Shown piece after piece: positions 1 to 6,857 of a stretch of 11,226 nucleotides of DNA (position 1 is the first letter of the stretch; each line of letters starts with the position of its first letter). The translations under genes and the position numbers were made by a program. The DNA comes from Halothiobacillus neapolitanus. GTDB taxonomy: Bacteria; Pseudomonadota; Gammaproteobacteria; Halothiobacillales; Halothiobacillaceae. Under the pieces are notes generated by a model that saw nothing but the letters and a program-made list of their open reading frames with translations, did no database searches and was not told the DNA's origin. The stretch lies in assembly GCA_020721485.1 (NCBI GenBank), contig DYMR01000033.1:2165-13390 (forward strand), in the 5' to 3' direction.

Positions 1-311
1 GCCGAATGGTCATGATGAATAGGCCCGCGCAGTAAGGGCGGCATGGCGCAGAGCGTCGGCACGCCCTCTTGCAGGCGCTGCGCCAAATCGGCTTGATTGT
101 GCGCGATGGATAAATCCGCCTCTAAATCAATCTCCGGGCAGCCGGTATACAAAAACTGGTAGAACACCCGCCGATTCACCCAACGCAACTGGTCGCAAAT
201 GGCCGCAGGATAGGGGCAATCCATGCCCTTCGGCAAAACCGTCGTTGCCTCGTGCGTGCTGGAAATTGGTTCCGCACGGTTTGGTTCAGCGCTGGGTGAA
301 TGGGGGCTCAT
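1..311 (-). CDS. opgH: Probable OpgH N-terminus (glucan glucosyltransferase), partial
   Basis: The frame opens with an ATG at 311 and stays open to the left edge, giving 103 complete codons; the rest lies outside the window. OpgH (MdoH) is the inner-membrane family 2 glucosyltransferase that polymerises the beta-1,2-glucan backbone of osmoregulated periplasmic glucans from UDP-glucose. Only the cytoplasmic N-terminal tail is visible, and this part is poorly conserved in the family. No membrane segment or catalytic motif is reached. The assignment rests mainly on context: its start overlaps the opgG stop as ATGA (308-311), the usual opgG-opgH operon order. A short stretch ending AMPPLLR near the left edge weakly resembles the AMPEATR region of E. 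coli OpgH. The overlap suggests translational coupling to opgG. Another gene in this position cannot be excluded without the downstream sequence. Confidence 0.68.
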   Translation of the reverse strand, partial: MSPHSPSAEPNRAEPISSTHEATTVLPKGMDCPYPAAICDQLRWVNRRVFYQFLYTGCPEIDLEADLSIAHNQADLAQRLQEGVPTLCAMPPLLRGPIHHDHS

Positions 312-1879
312 TTAATTTGTCCCAGACGGTTCGGGTCGCCCGGCAGTCGGTAATCCCAAATTTCGGACAGCGATTTTTTGCCGAGCATCAAGGAAGCGCG
401 CACAGTGACATCGCTGCGACCGGCGGGCAGCAGCAGCATGGAAAGCCGCCAATGACCGGCATCCGGCAGCGGCACCACCGCCTGTTCCAGCACTTTGGCG
501 GTTTGTTGGGTGTCGATATTCGCAATGACCGGCTCGGTATTGGCGAGGCCATTCAATTTGCCGCCAGAAAAATCCAGATTCACCCGATACGCGCGGCTGT
601 TTTTGTCTTCTCCCGGCGCGCGCGACACCCCGATCAATGGCCGCTGCACGGTCGCTAGGGGCTCATCGGCCACTTGCCGATTCCCCGCCGTGAGTGTGTA
701 CGCAAACGACACCGGATGATCGGCGTCCACCGGATCATCCGATTGAAAAAACACGATTTGGTTTTCGTGCGCATCGCTGGTGGTCGGGATTTGCACCAAC
801 ACCAATTTCCCCTTGCCGAAGCCCGCTTCCGTGCTCACCCATAGTGAGGGGCGGCGCTCAAACCGATTGATGACATCTTCAAACCGGCAGAACTGGTTTT
901 GGCGTTGCATGAACCCAAAGCCGCGCACGCCATCGGCCGGGAACTGCGTCACCTGCAAATCGCTGGGGTTATTCAACGAACGGAACACCCAATTGCCCTC
1001 GCCGGTGAACATCAGCAAACCATCGGATTCAAACACCGCCGGTCGCCACTGTCCGACGGGCGGTTGCTGCCCGGCCTGGCCATAAAAATACATGCTCGAC
1101 AACGGCGCCAAGCCTAAGCGCTCAATCCCTTGGCGCGGGAATAGCGTCGCCGTGACATGGATCGACACCTGCCGATCTTCTGGCCGAATATCAAACTGAT
1201 ACGCGCCGGTGAGCGATTTTCCATCCAGCAAGGCGTAGACCGTCAGTTGCCGATCACCCGGTTCTGGCCGAACCAGCCAGAATTTGGTGAATGCGGGGAA
1301 TTGCTCGCCCTGCGGCAGGCCGGTATCAATCGCCACCGCCCGCGCATGCGCGCCGGGGACTTGGTTCGCGCCGGTCATCTGCCACTGTGCGCCGCCGAGG
1401 AAGGTCAGAATCGTATCTTCGGCATCTTGCGAAGACAGCGGGTACCGCACGGTAAAACCGGCAAAACCCAAATTGGCCGGCACCGTTTGCGCAAACGAGG
1501 TGCTCGGCCAATCAAATTGGTTCTTATTGAAGTCGATGGGCGCGACGCCGGTTTGCGTGACCAAATACAACTGCACCGGGCGGTCGTACACATACCCGGC
1601 GGACAGCGGCTTGACCGCAAAGCGCAAATCCGACCAAGGCTCCGCCCGCCGCCGCAAATCAATCCGGTTATAGGTTTCCTCGTCGATTTGGCTTAAGGCA
1701 TCGGGAATGCGTGGCGTCGGATCGTAGGATTGCGTTGCCAATTGCTTGGCCTGTGCGGCCACATCCGATAAGCCAAACGACCAAGCAAACGCCGTGTTAA
1801 TGCCCAATAAGCCGACCAAAAGCCCCAGCCAGAACCGTCGCAACACGGGGAATCCAGACAGGGCGCGTAACAATGGCAT
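308..1879 (-). CDS. opgG: Periplasmic glucan biosynthesis protein OpgG (MdoG)
   Basis: The product has 523 residues, close to E. coli OpgG (511). OpgG is a periplasmic protein needed for making or shaping osmoregulated periplasmic glucans; OpgG and OpgD proteins have been linked to a glycoside hydrolase family acting on beta-1,2-glucan. The start at 1879 is chosen over longer upstream frames. It is preceded by a GAAGG ribosome site (1887-1891) at 7 nt and begins a clear signal peptide: basic residues R5, R14, R15, a hydrophobic core from about 16 to 29, and an A-F-A cleavage site before W33. Family signatures follow: GFAGF, a degenerate ARAVAIDT, YALLDGKSLTGAY, LGLAPLSSMYFYG, GNWVFRSLNNP, RPSLWVSTEAGFGKG and the C-terminal LSEIWDYRLPGD. 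The usual HDS-N/D-GL motif reads FESDGL here. The gene is divergent from dnaE and coupled to the downstream opgH. Confidence 0.93.
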   Translation of the reverse strand: MPLLRALSGFPVLRRFWLGLLVGLLGINTAFAWSFGLSDVAAQAKQLATQSYDPTPRIPDALSQIDEETYNRIDLRRRAEPWSDLRFAVKPLSAGYVYDRPVQLYLVTQTGVAPIDFNKNQFDWPSTSFAQTVPANLGFAGFTVRYPLSSQDAEDTILTFLGGAQWQMTGANQVPGAHARAVAIDTGLPQGEQFPAFTKFWLVRPEPGDRQLTVYALLDGKSLTGAYQFDIRPEDRQVSIHVTATLFPRQGIERLGLAPLSSMYFYGQAGQQPPVGQWRPAVFESDGLLMFTGEGNWVFRSLNNPSDLQVTQFPADGVRGFGFMQRQNQFCRFEDVINRFERRPSLWVSTEAGFGKGKLVLVQIPTTSDAHENQIVFFQSDDPVDADHPVSFAYTLTAGNRQVADEPLATVQRPLIGVSRAPGEDKNSRAYRVNLDFSGGKLNGLANTEPVIANIDTQQTAKVLEQAVVPLPDAGHWRLSMLLLPAGRSDVTVRASLMLGKKSLSEIWDYRLPGDPNRLGQIK

Positions 1880-2052
1880 GGGAAAACCTTCATCGAGGAC
1901 ACAGAAAAAAGCAATAGACCCGCCTCTCGGGGCAAGCCGCCGGACGATGGCGCCCATAGCATACGATATTTTTATAACCCAACGAGGCCGCCTGCGGACT
2001 CTGCGCCCGGCACGAGCCCCCAGAATTCGACGGAAGCTGTCAGAATAGCTGC
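1880..2052. promoter_or_regulatory. Divergent opgG / dnaE intergenic region with AT-rich promoter candidate
   Basis: These 173 bases separate two divergently transcribed genes, so promoters for both should lie here. The surroundings are GC-rich, but 1961-1977 is strongly AT-rich (ATACGATATTTTTATAA) and offers -10-like hexamers on both strands, such as TATAAC on plus and TATGCT on minus. No good -35 partner at standard spacing is visible, so I do not assign a specific promoter. The opgG ribosome site GAAGG lies at 1887-1891. No convincing Shine-Dalgarno sequence precedes the dnaE ATG. Confidence 0.35.
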
Positions 2053-5000
2053 ATGACGATGACCGCCCTACCCGCCATGAATGCATCCCCCGCGTTTGCC
2101 CATTTGCATGTTCACACCGAGTACTCCTTGGTGAACAGCACCTTGCGCATCAAAGCCCTGATTGGCGCAGCCAAAGCGCGGGGCTTACCCGCCGTCGCGC
2201 TCACCGATCAATCCAATTTGTTCGCGATGGTGAAATTCTACGAGGCGGCGCGCAAAGCCGGCGTTAAACCCATTTTGGGCGCGGATTGCTGGGTCAGTAC
2301 CCCGCACTGGCCGGAGCCAACCCGGATGGTGTTATTGGCCGAAAACAACACCGGCTTCCGGCATTTAACCGAGCTGATTTCGCGCAGTTATTGCGAAGGC
2401 CAGCAGGATGATCGCCCCGTCATCCAACACGAATGGCTCACCCCGGCGCAATGCGCGGGATTGATCGCGCTCAGCGGCGGGCATCGGGGCGAAATCGGCC
2501 AATTATTGTTGCGCGGCAAGGTCAAAGATCGGCACACCGCCCTCGCCTTTTGGCGGCAGCGCTTTCCCGATCGGTTCTACTTAAATGTGTCGCGCTGCGG
2601 CCGAACCGATGAAGAAACCTATCTGCACGCGGCGGTGGATTTGGCCAAAAGCGAACAGCTTCCGGTCGTCGCCACCAACGAAGTGCATTTTTTGGCGCCC
2701 GATGAATTCGAAGCGCACGAGGTGCGGGTGTGCATTCAACAAGGGCGCACGCTGGATGACCCGCGCCGCCCACGGGATTTTTCTGCCGCGCAGTATTTGC
2801 GTTCTGCCGAAGAAATGCAGGCCTTGTTTGAAGACCTGCCCGAAGCCCTCGACAACAGCCTGAAAATCGCCGAACGCTGCAATGTCACCCTGCAATTGGG
2901 CAAAAACTTTCTGCCCAATTTCCCCACGCCGTCGGGCGAGAGCGAATCCGATTTTCTGCGCACCTTAAGCGAACAGGGGTTGGCGGGTCGCTTGGCGCGC
3001 GTGCCGTCAAATCAACACGACAACTACCATCACCGGTTGGCAGTGGAATTGGATGTCATCATCCAAATGGGCTTTCCCGGTTACTTCCTGATCGTGGCCG
3101 ATTTCATCCAATGGGCGAAACGCAATGGCATTCCGGTGGGGCCGGGTCGGGGTTCTGGCGCGGGTTCGTTGGTGGCTTGGGCGCTGCTGATTACCGACAT
3201 CGACCCCATTCCTTATGACCTGCTGTTCGAGCGTTTCCTCAACCCCGAACGGGTTTCCATGCCCGATTTCGATATCGACTTTTGCATGGAAGGCCGGGAT
3301 CGGGTCATCGACTATGTGGCGGAACGCTATGGCCGCAGCGCCGTGTCGCAAATCGCCACCCACGGCACCATGGCGGCCAAGGCGGTGGTGCGGGATGTGG
3401 GGCGGGTTATGGGCTACCCCTATGGCTTTGTCGATCGCATCGCCAAACTCATCCCCATGAAGCCGGGGCTGGATGTCACCCTCGACGATGCCTTGGGTCG
3501 TACCGAGCGATCACAAAAGGAAGCCGAGCGGTTTTCTGCCGAATTCAAAGAGTTATACGAGCGCGATGAAGAAGTGCGCGCCATTGTCGATATGGGCATC
3601 GCGCTCGAAGGGCTGTCGCGCAATGTCGGCAAACACGCCGGCGGCGTGCTGATTGCTCCCAGCAAACTCACCGATTTCACCCCGATGTACTGCGAAGCGA
3701 ACGGCGCTTCTGCCGCCTCCCAACTCGATAAAGACGATGTGGAAGCCGTGGGTCTGGTGAAGTTTGACTTCCTCGGCCTGCGCAACCTCACCATCATCGA
3801 CTGGGCCTTGGCCTCGATCAATGCCACGCGCCAACAATCGGGCGAAGCGCCGGTCGATATCACCGCCATTCCGCTGGACGACGCCCGCACATATCAATTA
3901 CTGAAAGGCTGCGAGACCACCGCCGTATTCCAGTTGGAATCGCGCGGCATGAAAGACCTGATTCGCCGGCTGCAACCGGACACCTTTGAAGACATCATCG
4001 CGTTGGTCGCCCTATTCCGCCCAGGCCCCCTGCAATCGGGCATGGTCGATGATTTCATCCTGCGAAAAAAGGGCGAGCAAACCATCGAGTACCTGCATCC
4101 CTGGCTGACGGAGGCACTCAAGCCGACCTATGGCGTGATCGTCTACCAAGAACAGGTCATGCAGATTGCGCAAATTCTTGCCGGCTACACCCTCGGCGGC
4201 GCGGACTTGCTGCGTCGCGCCATGGGCAAGAAAAAGCCCGAGGAAATGGCCAAACAACGCGAGATTTTCCTCGAAGGCGCAAAAACCAAAGCCGTCGATC
4301 CCCAACAGGCCGGGTACATTTTCGACTTGATGGAAAAATTCGCCGGCTACGGCTTCAACAAATCCCACTCAGCCGCCTATGCGTTGGTGGCCTACCAAAC
4401 CGCCTGGCTCAAGGCGCATTATCCCGCGCACTTCATGGCCGCCGTCCTCTCCGCCGATATGGACAACACCGACAAAATCGTCGGCCTGATCGGCGAATGC
4501 CAGCGGATGAACCTCAAGGTGGTGCCGCCCGGCGTCAATCACTGCGCGTATAAATTCCAAGCGTTGGATGGCGGCACGATCATCTACGGCCTTGGCGCCA
4601 TCAAAGGCGTGGGCGAAGGCGTGATTCAAGCCATCGTCACCGAACGCCAGGCGCAGGGCCACTTCACCGACATGAACGACTTTTGCCAGCGGGTGGGCAG
4701 CCAAGCCCTGAACAAGCGCGTGCTGGAAGCCATGGTGCTGGCGGGCGCATTGGATGAACTCGGCCCGAATCGCGCCAGCCTGTACGCTCACATCCCCGAT
4801 GCCATGAAAGCCGCCAGCCAACAGCACAACGCAGAGGCCTCGGGGATGGGCGACTTATTCGGCGGGCTCGATTCCGCCGACACCGCCATCCGCATCCCCA
4901 TCCCCGAGCTCGCGGCTTGGCCCGATGATGAACAACTGCGACAAGAACGCGACACCCTTGGCCTATACCTCACCGGCCACCCCATCCAACGCCACCGCGA

Positions 5001-5643
5001 AGAACTCAAACAGCTCACCGGCAGCACCTTGGGCGAATTGACCGAACGCATCGACGCCCCCGCGCCCGGCGTCTACAGCAAAGGAGTGCCCGTCCTGATC
5101 GCCGGGCTCATCATGGGCGAACGGCTCATGCGCCAGCAAAATGGTGACCGGCAACTCTTCTTGACCGTCGATGACGGCACGGGACGCACCGAAGTCAGCA
5201 TCACCGGCGACGAAATCGACCGCGCGCAGCACATGCTCCCGCGCGACACCCTCGCCTTTTTCGAAGGCGACGCCAGCTTCAACAACTTCAGCGGCGGGAT
5301 TCGCATCCGCTGCAAACGCTGGTTTGATTTAGCCACCGCCCGCCAAGAAAAAGCCCGCACCCTGCTCATCGAACTCACAGCGAACTGCCAAGCCGAGCAA
5401 GCGCAACAACTCATCCAATGGCTGAAAGCCCACCGCGCCCAACCGACAGAACCCGCCCTCGGACTACATTGCCGCGTATTGGGCGAAACTGCCGTCGCCC
5501 TCGTACAACTGCCGGGGGAATGGAAACTGCCACCGACGGATACCCGTATCGAACAACTCAGCCAACAGCCCGGCATCCACCGCGTTCGGGTGATCTACCC
5601 CCAAGCCAATGCTGTGCGCCCAGAGGGCAACGAGTCTGAGTAA
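2053..5643 (+). CDS. dnaE: DNA polymerase III subunit alpha (DnaE)
   Basis: The product has 1196 residues (E. coli DnaE 1160) and is the catalytic subunit of the replicative polymerase. Domains in order: an N-terminal PHP domain starting at HLHVH (17-21) with TDQSNL at 51-56; the C-family catalytic core with GPGRGSGAGSLVAW, then PDFDIDF (404-410, catalytic Asp 405 and 407) and KFDFLGLR (570-577, third catalytic Asp 572); the fingers region with RPGPLQSGM and GYGFNKSHSAAYA; a helix-hairpin-helix around 845-865; an internal clamp-binding position MGDLF (932-936); and an OB fold from about 1014 to 1090 before the tau-binding C-terminus. The start is uncertain: ATGs at 2053, 2059 and 2077 are in frame, none with a good ribosome site, and all lie before the PHP domain. 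The gene stands alone and ends in a terminator. Q replaced by M in the clamp motif is unusual. Confidence 0.98.
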   Translation: MTMTALPAMNASPAFAHLHVHTEYSLVNSTLRIKALIGAAKARGLPAVALTDQSNLFAMVKFYEAARKAGVKPILGADCWVSTPHWPEPTRMVLLAENNTGFRHLTELISRSYCEGQQDDRPVIQHEWLTPAQCAGLIALSGGHRGEIGQLLLRGKVKDRHTALAFWRQRFPDRFYLNVSRCGRTDEETYLHAAVDLAKSEQLPVVATNEVHFLAPDEFEAHEVRVCIQQGRTLDDPRRPRDFSAAQYLRSAEEMQALFEDLPEALDNSLKIAERCNVTLQLGKNFLPNFPTPSGESESDFLRTLSEQGLAGRLARVPSNQHDNYHHRLAVELDVIIQMGFPGYFLIVADFIQWAKRNGIPVGPGRGSGAGSLVAWALLITDIDPIPYDLLFERFLNPERVSMPDFDIDFCMEGRDRVIDYVAERYGRSAVSQIATHGTMAAKAVVRDVGRVMGYPYGFVDRIAKLIPMKPGLDVTLDDALGRTERSQKEAERFSAEFKELYERDEEVRAIVDMGIALEGLSRNVGKHAGGVLIAPSKLTDFTPMYCEANGASAASQLDKDDVEAVGLVKFDFLGLRNLTIIDWALASINATRQQSGEAPVDITAIPLDDARTYQLLKGCETTAVFQLESRGMKDLIRRLQPDTFEDIIALVALFRPGPLQSGMVDDFILRKKGEQTIEYLHPWLTEALKPTYGVIVYQEQVMQIAQILAGYTLGGADLLRRAMGKKKPEEMAKQREIFLEGAKTKAVDPQQAGYIFDLMEKFAGYGFNKSHSAAYALVAYQTAWLKAHYPAHFMAAVLSADMDNTDKIVGLIGECQRMNLKVVPPGVNHCAYKFQALDGGTIIYGLGAIKGVGEGVIQAIVTERQAQGHFTDMNDFCQRVGSQALNKRVLEAMVLAGALDELGPNRASLYAHIPDAMKAASQQHNAEASGMGDLFGGLDSADTAIRIPIPELAAWPDDEQLRQERDTLGLYLTGHPIQRHREELKQLTGSTLGELTERIDAPAPGVYSKGVPVLIAGLIMGERLMRQQNGDRQLFLTVDDGTGRTEVSITGDEIDRAQHMLPRDTLAFFEGDASFNNFSGGIRIRCKRWFDLATARQEKARTLLIELTANCQAEQAQQLIQWLKAHRAQPTEPALGLHCRVLGETAVALVQLPGEWKLPPTDTRIEQLSQQPGIHRVRVIYPQANAVRPEGNESE

Positions 5644-5653
5644 AAACCCATAG

Positions 5654-5687
5654 CAGGATGTCGAAAAACGACATCCCTGTCTTTTTT
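5654..5687 (+). terminator. Rho-independent terminator of dnaE
   Basis: Ten bases after the dnaE stop lies a perfect 8-bp hairpin, GGATGTCG (5656-5663) and CGACATCC (5669-5676), with an AAAAA loop. A T run (5682-5687) follows after five bases. Two more base pairs can form outside the stem if one C is bulged. It separates dnaE from the downstream CRISPR-Cas operon. Confidence 0.85.
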
Positions 5688-5691
5688 CAAC

Positions 5692-5724
5692 CCCATCGTT
5701 CCGGTACACGCCCGTAACGATGGG
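5692..5724. repeat. Inverted repeat, 9-bp arms
   Basis: CCCATCGTT (5692-5700) is the exact reverse complement of AACGATGGG (5716-5724), with a 15-base loop. No T run follows on the plus strand. It is the second of four inverted repeats lined up between dnaE and cas6. Function unknown. Confidence 0.6.
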
Positions 5725-5747
5725 CGAAGATCAATGCTTGATCTTCG
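5725..5747. repeat. Inverted repeat, 10-bp arms with 3-base loop
   Basis: CGAAGATCAA (5725-5734) and TTGATCTTCG (5738-5747) are exact reverse complements around TGC. A short loop and a perfect stem make a stable hairpin or a dyad binding site possible. It directly abuts the preceding inverted repeat and has no terminator-like T run. Confidence 0.65.
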
Positions 5748-5768
5748 GGCAAGCCATCCTTGTCTTGC

Positions 5769-5809
5769 TTTAGCAGGCGGTTGAAACCGTTTTTCAACCG
5801 CCTGTTAAA
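5769..5809. repeat. Long palindrome upstream of cas6
   Basis: CAGGCGGTTGAAA (5774-5786) is perfectly repeated in reverse complement at 5792-5804 around the 5-base loop CCGTT. Outside this core, four more Watson-Crick pairs and one G-T pair extend the stem to 18 bp. No T run follows on either strand, so it is not a standard terminator. Its right edge is 8 bp from the TTGACA of the cas6 promoter candidate. Each arm contains GTTGAAA, and the plus-strand left arm reads GTTGAAAC (5780-5787), similar to the 8-base 5' tag of type III crRNAs. It could be an operator, an RNA hairpin or a relic of a CRISPR repeat. Confidence 0.8.
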
Positions 5810-5816
5810 TGGCGAT

Positions 5817-5847
5817 TTGACAGAACCAAGGATTGTCCGCCTAATAA
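5817..5847 (+). promoter_or_regulatory. Sigma70-type promoter candidate for the cas operon
   Basis: A consensus -35 TTGACA lies at 5817-5822. The AT-rich TAATAA at 5842-5847 is the best -10 position, but it matches the consensus poorly and the spacing is 19 bp, longer than the optimal 17. Transcription would start around 5854, leaving a very short leader before the cas6 ATG at 5872. Its place after the dnaE terminator and before four closely packed cas genes supports a role. Confidence 0.45.
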
Positions 5848-5871
5848 CTAAGAGATGATGCGCATAAGGAA

Positions 5872-6840
5872 ATGATTCAGTTGTTATTCGCCCCACCGCC
5901 CACACTGTCCTTGACGCTGCTTCGACTTCGGTTTTCGCTTCAGCGACCCAGTCGACCGATTCATTTTCCGGGTTCTGCCTGGCGGGGCGCTTTAGGACAT
6001 CAACTTCGACACATCGCCTGTTTAACGGGCGCACCGGAATGCACGGGTTGCACGCAACGCTTTGCCTGCGCGTACAGCTATTTGTTTGAAACCCCGGTAG
6101 CCGAAGAAAAAACTTTGCTCAGCAACTACCAAGATGCACCAGCCCCGTATGTGTTGCATGAGCAACAAACTGACGACGCCTCGCTCATTCTCCACTGTGC
6201 GTTAATCGGACGCGCCAGTGCGCAAAGATCATTGATGCATCAAGCCCTCGTGCGCGCAGGCAGTTCCGAACGCGGCGTTGCCGGACGAACCTTGCGCTGG
6301 CAGCAAACCGATGCATGGTGTGAACAACAATCCGCATGGCAACCGCTCGACCCCTTAACACCATCATCCACATCACTTTTTTGCCCTGCGATTCCGCCAA
6401 TCCCCAATTCAGTGTTGAAAATCACCTTCGTCACGCCACTGCGCATGCGCCGCCAGGGGCAAAATGTGCGGCCAGATAATTTTTCCTTTGCGGATTGGTT
6501 TGGCAACACCTTGCGGCGACTGTCTCTCTTGAGCGAATTCCACGAAGATCAGCCCATTCAAGCGGATTTTGCCGGGCTTATGCAAGCCGCCAAAGGCGTG
6601 GTGCTGCAATACAGTGATTTACGCTGGGTCGAACAAACCCGCCACTCAGCGCGCCAAGGGACGGACATGAAACTCGGCGGCCTCGTGGGGGATATTCATG
6701 TCATGCCCAGCGCACTCGAACCCTTCTGGCCTTATCTCTGGCTGGGGCAGTTCACCCATATCGGGCGCGCCACCACCATGGGGCTGGGGCGATACCTCAT
6801 CGAAGCGGCAAGCTTGCCAAGTCATCCCGCCTTGCGCTGA
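5872..6840 (+). CDS. cas6: CRISPR-associated endoribonuclease Cas6 (RAMP, PF10040-like)
   Basis: The product has 322 residues. Cas6 cuts precursor crRNA within the repeats, leaving the 8-base 5' tag; in type III-B systems it acts before loading and is not a stable part of the Cmr complex. Evidence: the N-terminal FPGSAWRGALGHQLRHIAC segment; a four-cysteine cluster C50, C57, C60, C66 leading to YLFETP (70-75), typical of this Cas6 branch; and a C-terminal RAMP glycine-rich region with LGGLVGDI (268-275) and THIGRATTMGLGRY (295-308). The catalytic residue is not obvious; H296 is only a candidate. The ATG at 5872 is the only ATG start after an in-frame stop at 5845. Its AAGGA ribosome-site-like sequence is only 1 nt away, which is unusually close; a TTG at 5881 would be better spaced. 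It is first in the cas operon, with 17 bases before the next gene. Confidence 0.9.
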   Translation: MIQLLFAPPPTLSLTLLRLRFSLQRPSRPIHFPGSAWRGALGHQLRHIACLTGAPECTGCTQRFACAYSYLFETPVAEEKTLLSNYQDAPAPYVLHEQQTDDASLILHCALIGRASAQRSLMHQALVRAGSSERGVAGRTLRWQQTDAWCEQQSAWQPLDPLTPSSTSLFCPAIPPIPNSVLKITFVTPLRMRRQGQNVRPDNFSFADWFGNTLRRLSLLSEFHEDQPIQADFAGLMQAAKGVVLQYSDLRWVEQTRHSARQGTDMKLGGLVGDIHVMPSALEPFWPYLWLGQFTHIGRATTMGLGRYLIEAASLPSHPALR

Positions 6841-6857
6841 ATCGCTACGCTGGCGGC

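Noticed and set aside
1880..2086. Longer opgG start extending across the intergenic region into dnaE
   Set aside because: The extension has no signal-peptide character and would overlap dnaE. The ATG at 1879 has a ribosome site and begins a proper signal peptide.
5769..5809. The palindrome as a second transcription terminator
   Set aside because: Neither strand has a T run after the stem, and dnaE already has a good terminator 80 bases earlier.
5769..5810. Integron attC-like site (GTTAAAT at the right end of the palindrome)
   Set aside because: The left end does not match the required inverse core, and the palindrome is nearly perfect, lacking the extrahelical bases of attC sites. No integrase or cassettes are visible.
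5688..5871. A CRISPR array in the dnaE-cas6 gap
   Set aside because: There are no direct repeats separated by equal spacers; all repeats here are inverted. No array is seen anywhere in the window.
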